Counted from the stretch's first letter, positions 15,530 to 29,279 are shown. The stretch is 64,000 nucleotides of DNA from Aerolutibacter ruishenii (GCF_007830115.1 NZ_VLKP01000006.1:1-64000); one strand, 5' to 3'. Numbers and translations are program-made. The notes: generated by a model from the sequence alone, not told the origin.

Positions 15530-16506
15530 GCGTAGGCTCGTTGTTGGTCTTGTGCGAGAAGGGCACGCGCCTGCACGGCGTCGTGTTGCATCTGCGCGGT
15601 CAGCGCCGCCAGATCGGAAAACTTTTCCTCGTCGCGCAGCTTGGCGACGAATTCGACTTCGATGCGGCGCCCGTACAGGTCGCCCGCGAAGTCGAACAGG
15701 TGGGCTTCCAGCAGCGGCTCCACGCCATCCACCGTGGGCCGGGTGCCGAAGCTGGACACCGACGGCCAGCCCGCAGCGGCCTTGGCCGCATCCACGCCCG
15801 GCAGGCCTTCCAGCCCATGCACGCGGGTGGCGTAGATGCCCTGCAGCGCGGGCACCTTGCCGGCGAAACGCAGGTTGGCGGTGGGGAAGCCCAGCGTGCG
15901 GCCGAGTTGCTTGCCGTGCACCACGCGTCCGCCGATGGCGTAGCGGCGGCCGAGCAGGCGCGAAACGCCTCCGAAGTCGCCTTCCACCAGCAGCGCCCGG
16001 ATGCGCGAGGCGGACACGCGCTCACCTTCCACCATCACCGGCGCGATTTCGCCCGCGGTGAAACCGTGCTCGGCGCCCAGCGCCTGCAGCAGTGCCAGAT
16101 TGCCATCGCGGCCCTTGCCGAAACCGAACTCCGGCCCGACCCAGACCTCGCGCGCACCGACGCGCTCCACCAGCACCTTGCGGATGAATTCCGCGCCCGG
16201 CAGTGCGGTCAGCGCGGCGTTGAAGCGCAGCAGGCCCACCTGGTCCACGCCCAGCCGGCACAGGCCTTCCACCTTGGCGTGCGGCAACAGCAGCCGCGGC
16301 GGCGGGGTGCCGCGGGAGAAGAATTCGCGGGGCAGCGGCTCGAAGGTCAGGGCCACCGCAGGTACGCCCCGCAGGCGTGCGCGGGCCACAGCGTGGCGCA
16401 CCAGCGCCTGATGCCCCAGATGGAGGCCGTCGAATGCGCCGATGCAGACCACACTGCCGTGCGGGCACCTTGGCCCGCCCTCGACGTCACGAAACAGCCT
16501 GCTCAT
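15526..16506 (-). CDS. ribF: Bifunctional riboflavin kinase/FAD synthetase
   Basis: RibF phosphorylates riboflavin to FMN and adenylates FMN to FAD. The N-terminal nucleotidyltransferase (residues 1-185) carries [15 protein letters not shown], and ERVSASRIR. The C-terminal kinase domain carries [10 protein letters not shown] and ends in [18 protein letters not shown] at 16506 gives 326 residues, normal for the family; the frame is open further upstream but the sequence is not family-like there. It is the first gene before ileS and overlaps it by four bases. The order murJ-ribF-ileS-lspA-ispH is conserved in gammaproteobacteria. Confidence 0.97.
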   Translation of the reverse strand: MSRLFRDVEGGPRCPHGSVVCIGAFDGLHLGHQALVRHAVARARLRGVPAVALTFEPLPREFFSRGTPPPRLLLPHAKVEGLCRLGVDQVGLLRFNAALTALPGAEFIRKVLVERVGAREVWVGPEFGFGKGRDGNLALLQALGAEHGFTAGEIAPVMVEGERVSASRIRALLVEGDFGGVSRLLGRRYAIGGRVVHGKQLGRTLGFPTANLRFAGKVPALQGIYATRVHGLEGLPGVDAAKAAAGWPSVSSFGTRPTVDGVEPLLEAHLFDFAGDLYGRRIEVEFVAKLRDEEKFSDLAALTAQMQHDAVQARALLAQDQQRAYA

Positions 16507-16535
16507 TTTCTCAAGTATAGCCGCCGCGCACCGGC

Positions 16536-18179
16536 TCAATGTCGCAGGTGCCGGGGCCGCAGGCCCATGGCCAGCAGCGTGGCACCGTAGGCCAGCGCAC
16601 CGGCGCCCACCGCGACCAGCAACCAGATCCAACGCCACAGGATGGCCAGCCGGGTCCATTCACCCACCCACTCGCGCACCGCGAGCACCGCCACCGCCAT
16701 CACCACCAGTCCCACGGCGATGCGCAGCAGCCAGGTGCCCCAGCCCGGGCCGGCGACATACAGGCCCTGGCGGCGCAGGTAGCGCCACAGCAGTGCGGCG
16801 TTCAACACGCCCGCCAGTGCGGTCGCGGCGGCAATGCCCACGTGGGCATAGGGCACGTCAGCGGCCCACAGCGGCGTCACCAGCGCAACCGTAAGCACCA
16901 CGTTGACCACCACGGTGATCACCGCCGCGCGCATGGGCGTACGCGTGTCCTGGCGCGCGTAGAACGCCGGCAACAGCACCTTGCTGAGCATGAAGGTGGG
17001 GATGCCCACGCTCATCGCGGTCAATGCGTAGCCCACCATGCGGGTGTCCTCCACAGTGAACTCGCCGTAGCGGAACAAGGAAGCCGTCAGCGGTTCCGCC
17101 AGCAGCGCCAGCCCCAGCGCGGCGGGCGTGCCCACCAGCATCACCACGCGCAGGCCCCAGTCCAGCGAGCGCGAGTAGCCCTCGGTATCGGCGTCGGCGT
17201 GGTGCCGCGACAGCTGGGGCAGGATCACGGTGCCGATGGCCACGCCAAACAGCCCCAGGGGCAGCTCGGTCAGGCGGTCGGAGTAGTACAGCCACGCCTG
17301 TGCCGCCGGCACCAGCAGCGAGGCGAAGACCGTGCCGACCAGCAGGTTCACCTGCGCCACGGAGGAGGAGAAGATCGTCGGCAGCATCAGCTTGAAGACC
17401 CGTCGCACCCCTTCGTGGCGGAAGTTGAGGCGGAACCGGGGGCGCAACCCCAGCCGCCCCATGGCCGGCCACAGCACGAGCAATTGGGCGATGCCCGCGG
17501 CCAGCACGCCCCAGGCCAACGCCTTCTCGGGAACCTCCAGGTAGCCGGCCAGCCCCAGCATGGCGGCGATCACCATCAGGTTGTGCAGCACCGGCGCCAG
17601 CGCCGGCAGCCCGAACTGCTTGAAAGTGTTCAGCACCGCGCCGGCCAGCGCGGTCATCGAAATGAACACCAGGTAGGGGAAGGTGATCCTCAGCATTTCG
17701 GCGGCCAGTGGCACGGTGCCCGCCTCGTCGCTGGCAAACGCCAGGAACAGCTTCGCGATCCACGGAGCCAGCAGCATGCCCAGGCCACTGATCATCACCA
17801 CCACGGCCAGCAGCGCGCCGGCGACATGGTCCAGGAAGTCCTGCAGTGCCTCTTTGTCGCCCTTCTGCTTGAGCTCGGAGAGCACCGGCACGAACGCCGA
17901 GGAAAACGAACCCTCCGCGAAGATGCGACGCAGGTAATTGGGGATCCGGTAGGCCACGACGAAGGCGCTGACTGCGGGGCCGGCGCCGAACATGCTGGCC
18001 TGGAGCCAGTCGCGCAGGTAGCCTGCCACCCTGGAAACCAGGGTCATGGCGCTGAAAACCGCCGTCGAGCGCAACATGCCCGACTGCCGACCCGGTCCCG
18101 GCGACTGCGGGACCGGCGAACCCCGGGACGAGTCGGTCGTTGGGGCCGGCCGGGCTTCGGTCTCCCGGGAATCGGTCAT
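16536..18179 (-). CDS. murJ: Lipid II flippase MurJ
   Basis: MurJ (MviN) flips the peptidoglycan precursor lipid II across the inner membrane. The 547-residue product has about 14 hydrophobic helices. Family blocks are visible: TLVSRVAGYLRD near the start, FVVAYRIPNYLRRIFAEGSFSSAFVP, and LFRYGEFT. The first 33 residues are Pro/Ser-rich and probably disordered, so a later ATG at 18077 could also be used. It is divergent from rpsT. The stop lies 29 bases before the ribF start, so both may be transcribed together. Confidence 0.95.
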   Translation of the reverse strand: MTDSRETEARPAPTTDSSRGSPVPQSPGPGRQSGMLRSTAVFSAMTLVSRVAGYLRDWLQASMFGAGPAVSAFVVAYRIPNYLRRIFAEGSFSSAFVPVLSELKQKGDKEALQDFLDHVAGALLAVVVMISGLGMLLAPWIAKLFLAFASDEAGTVPLAAEMLRITFPYLVFISMTALAGAVLNTFKQFGLPALAPVLHNLMVIAAMLGLAGYLEVPEKALAWGVLAAGIAQLLVLWPAMGRLGLRPRFRLNFRHEGVRRVFKLMLPTIFSSSVAQVNLLVGTVFASLLVPAAQAWLYYSDRLTELPLGLFGVAIGTVILPQLSRHHADADTEGYSRSLDWGLRVVMLVGTPAALGLALLAEPLTASLFRYGEFTVEDTRMVGYALTAMSVGIPTFMLSKVLLPAFYARQDTRTPMRAAVITVVVNVVLTVALVTPLWAADVPYAHVGIAAATALAGVLNAALLWRYLRRQGLYVAGPGWGTWLLRIAVGLVVMAVAVLAVREWVGEWTRLAILWRWIWLLVAVGAGALAYGATLLAMGLRPRHLRH

Positions 18180-18318
18180 CGCGCGCCCCCGGCAGGCCGA
18201 CAACGCTCCATGGACCCGCCAGAGTTGACGCAAGCTACTGAAACGGCCATACTTTCCCGTCTGATTTTCCGTTTCCCCATTTTACCCAGCTTCAACCATA
18301 AAATTTCAGGAATTCGCC

Positions 18319-18588
18319 GTGGCAAACATCAAGTCCGCCAAGAAGCGCGCCAAGCAGGCTGTCGTGCGCAATGCCCGTAACGCCAGCCAGCGTTCGATGC
18401 TGCGCACCTCCGTCAAGAAGGTGCTGAAGGCCCTGGGCGAGAACGACGCCGCCGGCGCCGAAGCCGCCTTCGCCGTGGCCCAGCCGGTCCTGGACCGCCT
18501 GAGCGCTCGTGGCCTGATCCACAAGAACAAGGCCGCTCGCCACAAGAGCCGCCTGACCGCCCGCATCAAGGCCCTCAAGGCTGCCTGA
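18319..18588 (+). CDS. rpsT: 30S ribosomal protein S20
   Basis: S20 binds 16S rRNA in the body of the small subunit. The 89-residue basic helical protein starts [18 protein letters not shown] and ends [18 protein letters not shown], as in the family. The start codon is GTG at 18319; non-ATG starts are a known feature of rpsT, where S20 controls its own translation in Escherichia coli. It is a single-gene unit divergent from murJ, closed by a strong terminator. Confidence 0.98.
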   Translation: MANIKSAKKRAKQAVVRNARNASQRSMLRTSVKKVLKALGENDAAGAEAAFAVAQPVLDRLSARGLIHKNKAARHKSRLTARIKALKAA

Positions 18589-18612
18589 TCGCACGGTCGC
18601 TTGTGTGACGCG

Positions 18613-18641
18613 AAAAAACCCGGCCGCGGCCGGGTTTTTTT
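18613..18641. terminator. Bidirectional terminator after rpsT
   Basis: AAAAAACCCGGCC and GGCCGGGTTTTTTT pair around two bases, 25 bases beyond the rpsT stop. The A- and T-runs make it active in both directions. Confidence 0.93.
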
Positions 18642-18660
18642 GTGCCTGCCTGCCGGGCAC

Positions 18661-18690
18661 AAACGGAAAGGGGCAGCTTTCGCCGCCCCT
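18661..18690 (-). terminator. Terminator of the rplU-rpmA-obgE operon
   Basis: On the minus strand GGGGCGGC and GCTGCCCC pair around GAAA, followed by TTTCCGTTT. It lies 36 bases beyond the obgE stop and is convergent with the rpsT terminator. Confidence 0.7.
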
Positions 18691-18725
18691 CCCTTCTGTT
18701 GACTGCTGCGCCGTGGCGCCGGCGG

Positions 18726-20121
<1,396 letters not shown>

Positions 20122-20133
20122 GGCGGCTTCTCC

Positions 20134-20451
20134 TTACTTGTTGCCACCGGCGATGCCGGTGATCTCGATTTCGGTGAAATGCTGACGGTGGCCCATCTGC
20201 TTGCGATGGTGCTTGCGGCGGCGGAACTTCACGATGCGCACCTTGTCGGCGCGGCCGTGGCCAACCACCTTGGCGGAGACAACGGCGCCGTTCAGGGCGT
20301 CGCCGACCTTCACGCCATCGCTGCCGCCCAGCATCAGGACGTTGTCGAGCTTCAGCTCGCTGCCGACTTCGGCATCGAGCAGCTCGACGCGCAGGGTCTC
20401 ACCCTGCATCACGCGGTACTGCTTACCGCCAGTGACGATTACTGCATACAT
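20134..20451 (-). CDS. rplU: 50S ribosomal protein L21
   Basis: L21 binds 23S rRNA in the large subunit. The 105 residues begin [18 protein letters not shown] and contain the basic [15 protein letters not shown] stretch that contacts RNA. It is the first gene of the rplU-rpmA-(obgE) unit; AGAGGA precedes the ATG. Confidence 0.98.
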   Translation of the reverse strand: MYAVIVTGGKQYRVMQGETLRVELLDAEVGSELKLDNVLMLGGSDGVKVGDALNGAVVSAKVVGHGRADKVRIVKFRRRKHHRKQMGHRQHFTEIEITGIAGGNK

Positions 20452-20515
20452 TGACCAGATTCCTCTGTAGTTATTTTGGTCGCCTGCGCCGCCATCAAGG
20501 GCGGACAGAAGCGGA

Positions 20516-20544
20516 ATTGTAGGGGTTTCAGCGGCTTACGGCAA
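20516..20544 (-). promoter_or_regulatory. Promoter of rplU-rpmA
   Basis: Read leftward, TTGCCG (20544-20539) and TACAAT (20521-20516) are separated by 17 bases. The transcript would have a leader of about 55 bases before the rplU ATG, which may carry a ribosomal-protein control element; none is recognised. Confidence 0.7.
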
Positions 20545-20670
20545 CTGCCAGGATCGAATACGCCCTGGCCGCCTGACGCCCGGGGCCACGTTGTCCCGAA
20601 CAGGCGGCCCGGCATCGGTGCAAACCGCTTCCAGCCGCACTAAACCCATTTATAACCAAGGACTTGCGGC

Positions 20671-21114
20671 ATGTACGAGCAGATTGTCCAGTGGGCTGCC
20701 GCGGACTTCGGCGCCGACCCCCACGCGGTCAAGAAGGTGCTTGGGGAACTGATCGGACTGGCCTTCAACCCCCGGCGTGGCGGCCCGGAGGGATTCCTGC
20801 AGGCCTTCCGGGACGTCGGCCTGGGTGACCTCGTCAGCTCCTGGCTGTCCCAGGCCGAGAACCGCCCCATCACCGCGCACGAGTTGGAGACCGCACTGGG
20901 CCTGGGGACGATCGAGGATATCGCGCGGCGCGTGAGCCTGCCCCCGCAGACCGTGGGCAACATGGCGGCGGCAATGCTCCCCGAGGCCGTTGACGCCCTC
21001 AGCGAGCAGGGCGTGCTGCCCGCGATGAGCGTGCTGGACAAGCTGCGCGAATGGTTTGGTGACATGGGCGAAGGCTGGGGCCACATCGAACGCTGGCGCC
21101 GGGGCGGGATGTAG
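20671..21114 (+). CDS. YidB/DUF937-family protein
   Basis: A 147-residue soluble protein of the DUF937 (YidB) family, whose biochemical role is not established. The family core is visible as GLGDLVSSWLSQAENRPI, ALGLGTIEDIARR and VGNMAAAMLPEAVDALSEQG. It follows AAGGACTTGCGGC, which contains the ribosome binding site AAGGA. The gene appears to be a single unit. Assignment to the family is firm; function is not. Confidence 0.85.
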   Translation: MYEQIVQWAAADFGADPHAVKKVLGELIGLAFNPRRGGPEGFLQAFRDVGLGDLVSSWLSQAENRPITAHELETALGLGTIEDIARRVSLPPQTVGNMAAAMLPEAVDALSEQGVLPAMSVLDKLREWFGDMGEGWGHIERWRRGGM

Positions 21115-21206
21115 CCACGGGCAACCGCCGGATATCGTGGGCTTAACGCGCCCTGTGCTTCACTGGCGTGGGCGCCTGAGCGCCTTCCTCCCTCTGGAGG
21201 CCTGCC

Positions 21207-21392
21207 ATGAAACCGCACATCATCGAGCAGATCCAGCGTCGCCTGCGCCATGAGCATCCGATGCCGCCGCCCGAGGCGGAGGTCCGGCACAGAAGCCGCC
21301 GGGAACGCATCCATGACTGGTTCAGCGAGCTGAGCGAGGACCTCGCCAACATCGACCGATCCCGCAAGGATCCCCCGTCGCGCAAGGACTGA
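21207..21392 (+). CDS. Small hypothetical protein, 61 aa
   Basis: A short charged protein (MKPHIIEQIQRRLRHEHPMP at the start, then RRERIHDWFSELSEDLANI) that is not recognised. TGGAGGCCTGCC puts a strong ribosome binding site six bases before the ATG, which is the main reason to accept it. It lies between the YidB-like gene and uvrA. Confidence 0.6.
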   Translation: MKPHIIEQIQRRLRHEHPMPPPEAEVRHRSRRERIHDWFSELSEDLANIDRSRKDPPSRKD

Positions 21393-21551
21393 CCCGGACC
21401 GCTGCCGCGCAATGGGCGTTGGCGATGGGGTGGCACGCCCCGGTCACCGTGCACGACGTCGCGTGCGCCGCATTTGCTAGTGCCAGCCCCAGTCGATACG
21501 CTCATTGGTTCGCCGTCGGTTGACGGCCGCCCTCCCCCAGGCAGAGACCCG

Positions 21552-24487
<2,936 letters not shown>

Positions 24488-24491
<4 letters not shown>

Positions 24492-25066
24492 GCGACAACA
24501 CCCCACCCGACACCGGCAAGCCGGCCAGTAAACCGCGCAAGTCCGCGCCTCGGCGTCGTAAACCCACGGCCAAGGCCGATGCGCCGGTCAACGAGCCGGT
24601 GGTCGCGGCGCCCGCCGCGATCCCGGCGAAGGCGGGCCCCACGCCCACGGCCGGTACCTCCGCCCCATCGCCCCGCGTGCTGATCCGCACGCCGTTGAAC
24701 GTGCGCTGGCGTGACCTGGACGCCTTCAACCACGTCAACAACTCCAAGTACCTCAGCTACCTGGAGGAAGCGCGCCTGCAGTGGATGCTGACCATGCCCG
24801 GGCAGGGGCTGGACGACCATGTCGCGCCCGTGGTGGCCGCGGCCAACCTCAACTACCGCCGTCCCATCGAGTGGCCGAACGAGGTGATGGTCGAACTGTT
24901 CGTCGAGCGGCTGGGCACCACCAGCGTGTCGATCGGACACCGCATCCTCGCCCGCGATGACGCCAGCGTGCTGTATTGCGATGGCAACGTCGTGATGGTG
25001 TGGATCGACCGCGGCACCGGCGCCGCCGCCCCCCTGCCGGCCGAAGTACGCGCGGCCTGCGGCTGA
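24488..25066 (+). CDS. Hotdog-fold acyl-CoA thioesterase
   Basis: The C-terminal 130 residues form a 4HBT hotdog domain with [20 protein letters not shown], where the Asp is the likely catalytic residue of the YbgC/4-hydroxybenzoyl-CoA thioesterase type, followed by EEAR and [14 protein letters not shown]. The first 60 residues are Pro/Lys/Ala-rich and disordered, unusual for the family. The ATG overlaps the uvrA stop by four bases, so the genes are co-translated. The acyl substrate cannot be deduced. Confidence 0.85.
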
Positions 25067-25069
25067 ACC

Positions 25070-25516
25070 TCAGCCCGTCGGCTTGCGCACCGGGAATTCG
25101 CCGCGAAGGACGCCACCGTCCTTCAAGGTGAATTCGATCACCACCTTGCTGCCCTCCTTCAGGGGGGCGTGGGGCTGCATCAGCATCAGGTGCAATCCGC
25201 CGGGCTTGAGCGTGGCGCTGCCATCCGGCGCGATGCGCAGCTCGGGCAGGTGGCGCATGCGGCTCACGCCATCCACCACCCGCGTCTCATGCAGGGACAC
25301 ATCAGCAAAGGCGGGGCTGCTGGCACCGGTGATCGTGACAGGCGTGGAACACGGATTCTCGATGCGGCCGAAACCGGCCATCATCGGCATCGACACCGGG
25401 GGCATCCGGATCCAGCCGTCCTTGACCTTGGCCGTGCATTCGCGCGCCTGCGCGGGCGACAGCACCGTCGCAACGAAGCACAGGCAGGCGGCGAGCAAGG
25501 GACGTAGCGTGTTCAT
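25070..25516 (-). CDS. Periplasmic copper chaperone PCu(A)C family
   Basis: PCu(A)C proteins bind Cu(I) in the periplasm and deliver it to the CuA site of cytochrome oxidase. The 148-residue product has a signal peptide (about 1-24, ending SPAQA) and a cupredoxin-like domain. The metal ligands fit H-M...H-x-M: a His in LHETRVV, Met in SRMRHLPE, and His/Met in GGLHLMLMQP. ATG at 25516 begins the signal peptide. It is convergent with the thioesterase gene, three bases away, and divergent from the hydratase gene at 25575. Confidence 0.88.
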   Translation of the reverse strand: MNTLRPLLAACLCFVATVLSPAQARECTAKVKDGWIRMPPVSMPMMAGFGRIENPCSTPVTITGASSPAFADVSLHETRVVDGVSRMRHLPELRIAPDGSATLKPGGLHLMLMQPHAPLKEGSKVVIEFTLKDGGVLRGEFPVRKPTG

Positions 25517-25574
25517 GCGCCTATGATACCCGGGCGCGCCTGATCGGCGGCCATACCCAAGGGAGCCCCACGCC

Positions 25575-26333
25575 ATGAACCTCGTCGAGACGACTTTCCA
25601 GGATGGCATCGCGGAGATCCGCCTCGCGCGGCTTCCGGTCAACGCCATGAACCCGTCGTTGTGCGCGGAAGTCCGCCACGCGCTGGGCGAGGCCATCGGA
25701 ACCGGCGCGAAGGGCGTCATCCTCGGGAGCACCGCCAAGGTCTTTTCCGCCGGCCTGGACGTGCCGTACCTGGTGTCACTGGGGCAGGACAGGGACGCGC
25801 TGCGCGCCGCCTGGCAGGAGTTCTTCGACACCGCGCTGGCGCTGGCCAACGCACCGGTACCGGTGGTGGCCGCGCTCAATGGCCACGCACCCGCTGGCGG
25901 TTGCGTGTGGGCGTTGTGCTGCGACTACCGGGTAATGGCCTCGGGCCCGTTCCGCATCGGGCTCAACGAGACCCAGGTCGGACTGGTGGCGCCGGACGGC
26001 ATCCAGCGCCTGATGCGGCGGATCGTGGGCCCCCACCGCGCCGAACGCCTGCTGGTGGCGGGCGAGTTGGTGGAAGCCGAGCAGGCGCTGGCGTACGGGC
26101 TGGTGGACGAACTGGTCGATATCGACAGTGTCTCGACGCGGTCCCGGGTCTGGCTGGAGCAACTGCTGGCCCTGCCCCGGGAGGCCATGCTGTCGACGCG
26201 TGCCATTGCCCGCGCGGACGTGGCGGATGCGTTGCAGCCGCACAACATCCGGCTGGACCGCTTCGTCGATTCCTGGTACGCCGACGGCACGCAGGCGGCA
26301 CTGCGCGCGCTACTGGACAAGTTGGGCAAGTAA
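25575..26333 (+). CDS. Enoyl-CoA hydratase/isomerase family protein
   Basis: A 252-residue crotonase-fold protein. The CoA-binding and oxyanion segments are visible as STAKVFSAGLDV and NGHAPAGGCVWALCCDY. The second region, NETQVGLVAPDGIQRLMRR, has Glu-Thr-Gln where many hydratases have Pro-Glu. The first catalytic Glu position is Cys-Val-Trp here, so hydratase activity is uncertain; dodecenoyl-CoA isomerases share this pattern. GGGAG precedes the ATG. It is convergent with the PstS-OmpA gene, 19 bases away. Confidence 0.85.
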   Translation: MNLVETTFQDGIAEIRLARLPVNAMNPSLCAEVRHALGEAIGTGAKGVILGSTAKVFSAGLDVPYLVSLGQDRDALRAAWQEFFDTALALANAPVPVVAALNGHAPAGGCVWALCCDYRVMASGPFRIGLNETQVGLVAPDGIQRLMRRIVGPHRAERLLVAGELVEAEQALAYGLVDELVDIDSVSTRSRVWLEQLLALPREAMLSTRAIARADVADALQPHNIRLDRFVDSWYADGTQAALRALLDKLGK

Positions 26334-26352
26334 GCGCAGGCGATGACCCGGG

Positions 26353-27678
26353 TCAGTTGACCCAGACTTCCACCCGGTCATTGATGTACGCCGCCTGTGA
26401 GTGCGTCCGGCCCACCAGCGGCCGCAGCATGCCAAGGCCCGCCGCGCGCCGCACGACCACGCCCTGCGCCTGCAGGTAATCGGCCACCACGTTGGCGCGA
26501 TCACTGCTGACGAACGTAGACACCAGGCTGCCCGCGGGATCGGCCGTACCGAAGGCCAGCACGGTTGCCTGGCGGTTGGCATTGCCCGGCAGGCGCATGA
26601 ACGCGACGATGCGTTCCAGGTCACGCTGGGCCCTGCTGTCGTACATCGACTGCAAGCTACCGACGTTGAAACGCAGGCTGACGGGCAGGCGTTGCGCCCC
26701 GGCGACCATGCTGCGGTATTCCTGCAGGCCGGCCGGCAACGGTTGCGGGCGGGCGGGACGCAGCGTCACCGCCAGGTGGCCGGACGCCGCAACGGCCTGC
26801 TGCGCGCGGCGCCCCACCGCGAACAGGGCGAAGCTGCGGCCCAGCGCCGACATCATCTGCCCGCCATACAGGCTGTAGCGCTGGACCAGCGGGTAGTCCT
26901 CGCTCTGTACGTTGATGCGCGTCGGCAGCAGTGATTCCCCGCCTGCACTGATCGCCAACGGCCGGGACAGCGGCGCCACCGGACTGCGAAGACCGATGAT
27001 GCCGATGGCGTTGCGATCGCCCGCCACCGCCGCAGAGATCTGGCCGATCGGCAGCGACCGCCGGGCCGCGGTGAGCGCGGCGTCGCCCATGACCCGCTCC
27101 TGCAGGAATTCGGCTTCGCCGCCATGCGACGGGGCGAACACGCGGATCGGGCCGGCGATGCCTCCCAGCTCACGCCAGTCCACGACGCGCCCGGCCAGTA
27201 CGTCGCGCAGCTGCGCCATGCCCAAGGCGCGCACGGGATTGTCCCGGTGCACCATGACCGCCAAGCCGTCGAGCGCGATCACGAACTCCTGGTCGGGCGA
27301 GTGCAACTCTCCCAGCTGCCACGCCGCATCGAGTTCGGCGGCGTTGGGCCGCCGCGCCATCATCGCGACCTCGGCGTTACCGGCCACCAGCGCCATCAGG
27401 CCCGCGCCCGAACCTGGCTTGGCGATCTCGACCACCAGCGGCTCGCCATCGCGTACGCCGCGAAACTCGGTAACGGAGACGCTGCGGTCGATGCGTTCGA
27501 TGTCGTCGTACCCGAGCGACGTCATCCACGTCCGCACCAAAGCGGGCACTATGTGCGCGCCCACGGTGTTGGACCCGTGGATGCGCAAGCGCTCCGCGTC
27601 GCCGTATTGTGCGGTGGCGGACAGCGGAATCAACAACATACACACCGCGACCACGGCGCGCAGCAACTGCATCGACAT
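26353..27678 (-). CDS. Phosphate-binding-like domain fused to OmpA-like domain
   Basis: The 441-residue secreted protein starts with a signal peptide (about 1-24, ending SATA). Residues about 30-270 resemble a PstS-type periplasmic binding protein ([44 protein letters not shown]). Residues about 310-441 form an OmpA-like peptidoglycan-binding domain (LRFNVGSLQSMYDSRAQRDL, VLAFGTADPAG, DRANVVADYL, GRTHSQAAYINDRVEVWV). ATG at 27678 follows GGGGAGCAGG; other starts lie at 27672 and 27693 (TTG). It might hold phosphate or a signal at the wall; the ligand is not known. Confidence 0.85.
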   Translation of the reverse strand: MSMQLLRAVVAVCMLLIPLSATAQYGDAERLRIHGSNTVGAHIVPALVRTWMTSLGYDDIERIDRSVSVTEFRGVRDGEPLVVEIAKPGSGAGLMALVAGNAEVAMMARRPNAAELDAAWQLGELHSPDQEFVIALDGLAVMVHRDNPVRALGMAQLRDVLAGRVVDWRELGGIAGPIRVFAPSHGGEAEFLQERVMGDAALTAARRSLPIGQISAAVAGDRNAIGIIGLRSPVAPLSRPLAISAGGESLLPTRINVQSEDYPLVQRYSLYGGQMMSALGRSFALFAVGRRAQQAVAASGHLAVTLRPARPQPLPAGLQEYRSMVAGAQRLPVSLRFNVGSLQSMYDSRAQRDLERIVAFMRLPGNANRQATVLAFGTADPAGSLVSTFVSSDRANVVADYLQAQGVVVRRAAGLGMLRPLVGRTHSQAAYINDRVEVWVN

Positions 27679-27749
27679 CGACCTGCTCCCCAAAAAACGT
27701 GGGGAGTTTCTTTCCGCGCTGTTACGCAGTGATTACAACGAGAACCCGG

Positions 27750-28601
27750 TCACGCCTCGCCGGTGGCCACCGGCCGCCCTGGGTCCGCGATCCACCCGCT
27801 CCAGGAACCGGTGAACAACCGCGCTCCCTTTAGGCCCGCACGCTCCATCGCCAGGAGGTGGTGGCACGCGGTCACGCCGGATCCGCACATCACGATGACC
27901 TGGTCAGGCGAATGCGCGCCGAGCAGCGTGCGGAACTCCTCGGCCAGTTGCACGGGCGATTTCAGGTGGCCATCCACGGTGTTATCCGTCCACGGCCGGT
28001 TGCGCGCACCGGGCACATGGCCGGCCACCCGATCGATGGTTTCGTTCTCGCCACGGAAGCGTTCGGCCGCCCGTGCGTCGACCAGCAGGTCGCCGGCCGC
28101 CAGGCGCTGCTGCACCTGCCCGGCATCCAGCAGCCGGTCCCTCTGGAACTCGCCGACATAGCGGGTGGGCGCCGACCTGGGCGGGTGCGAGTCCACCGGC
28201 AGCAGGCTGTTGGCGGCCCATCGGCGCCAGCCACCATCCAGTACCGCCACCTTCTCGTGGCCGAGGGCTCGCAACAGGAACCACAGGCGCGCGGCCTGTG
28301 CGCCCTCACCGTCATCGTAGACCACGACCTGGTGTTGCGGGCTGATACCCCATTCGCCCAGCCGGGCGGTGAATGACGCGGCATCCGGCCAGGGGTGGCG
28401 CCCGATGCCGGCCTTGCCCATGTCGGACAGGTCGCGGTCCATGTGGGCGAACACGGCGCCGGGGATGTGCGATTGCTGGTACATCACCTCGCCCGCGCCG
28501 GGATTGGCAAGCGAGTGGCGGCAATCGACGATCACAAGGTCTTCGCGCCCCAGCGCAATGGCCAGCGTTTCTGGTGGCACGATCGTGGTCCAACCTGGCA
28601 T
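27750..28601 (-). CDS. sseA: 3-mercaptopyruvate/thiosulfate sulfurtransferase
   Basis: A 283-residue tandem rhodanese. The N-terminal inactive domain shows VIVDCRHSL and QSHIPGAVFAHMDRDLSD. The C-terminal catalytic domain shows LLVDARAAERFRGE, GHVPGARNRPW and the active-site loop CGSGVTACHHLL. The CGSGVT loop matches 3-mercaptopyruvate sulfurtransferases (SseA) rather than thiosulfate rhodaneses, which have a charged loop. It lies between the PstS-OmpA gene and the NUDIX gene and has no clear operon partner. Confidence 0.9.
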   Translation of the reverse strand: MPGWTTIVPPETLAIALGREDLVIVDCRHSLANPGAGEVMYQQSHIPGAVFAHMDRDLSDMGKAGIGRHPWPDAASFTARLGEWGISPQHQVVVYDDGEGAQAARLWFLLRALGHEKVAVLDGGWRRWAANSLLPVDSHPPRSAPTRYVGEFQRDRLLDAGQVQQRLAAGDLLVDARAAERFRGENETIDRVAGHVPGARNRPWTDNTVDGHLKSPVQLAEEFRTLLGAHSPDQVIVMCGSGVTACHHLLAMERAGLKGARLFTGSWSGWIADPGRPVATGEA

Positions 28602-28643
28602 GGCGCATCCTCCGTCGTGATGGAGTGACCGGCGACCGGCACC

Positions 28644-29279
28644 CTAATCCGACACTGTAACCAAGCGCTCGCGAAGGTTGTACAGGATCGAAGCCGTCAC
28701 GCCCCAGATGCGGCGTCGGCGGTCCTGGCTGTCCTCCACGAATTCGAGTATGCGCCTGGGGCGCCCCTGTACCTCGACATCACGGGTGATGAGATTATCG
28801 GGCGCCATGAGGAACCCCAAGGGCACCTCGAACACGTCGGCCACTTCTCCCGGTTCCGGCAGGGCCACGTAGGTCGGCGCCACGCGCGCCACGACCGGCA
28901 CCACGCGGAAGCCGGTGATGGTGGCAAGCGGGTCCAGGAAACCCAACGGCGTGACCAGCTCAGGTCCCACCCCGATCTCCTCCTGCGTTTCGCGCAGGGC
29001 TGCACCGACGGGGCCTTCGTCCCCGGGTTCAAGACGCCCGCCCGGGAAGCTCACTTGCCCTGCGTGGTGGCGCAGGATGTCCGTGCGACGGGTCAGCAGC
29101 ACCTGCGTACCTTCGGCCCGGTCGACCAGGCCGACCAGCACGGCGGCCTCCTTCAGTGCGGCGGTCGGATCCAACAGCCCATGCATCTCATCCAGGTTCC
29201 ACGCCAGCGGCTGCGGCGGCGACTGCAGCGCATGCAGCGCGCGAGGCAGTCGCACGAGCGTGGGCACCTGCAGGCTCAC
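28644..29279 (-). CDS. NUDIX CoA pyrophosphatase
   Basis: A 211-residue NUDIX hydrolase that probably splits coenzyme A or related dinucleotides. The NUDIX box GGRLEPGDEGPVGAALRETQ continues to EEIGV. The preceding LLTRRTDILRHHAGQVSFP is the CoA-specific UPF0035 signature of the NudL group. The GTG start at 29279 overlaps the stop of the DUF1289 gene by four bases (GTGA), so the two are coupled. Confidence 0.9.
   Translation of the reverse strand: MSLQVPTLVRLPRALHALQSPPQPLAWNLDEMHGLLDPTAALKEAAVLVGLVDRAEGTQVLLTRRTDILRHHAGQVSFPGGRLEPGDEGPVGAALRETQEEIGVGPELVTPLGFLDPLATITGFRVVPVVARVAPTYVALPEPGEVADVFEVPLGFLMAPDNLITRDVEVQGRPRRILEFVEDSQDRRRRIWGVTASILYNLRERLVTVSD

Noticed and set aside
12476-15535. 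Open frame of about 1,000 codons on the plus strand opposite ileS
   Set aside because: It is the mirror of the ileS codon pattern in high-GC DNA; the protein is rich in His, Arg, Val and Leu without any domain, while ileS on the other strand is complete.
21393-21551. LexA box upstream of uvrA
   Set aside because: No recognisable palindromic SOS box is visible in the 160 bases before the start; regulation by LexA cannot be claimed.
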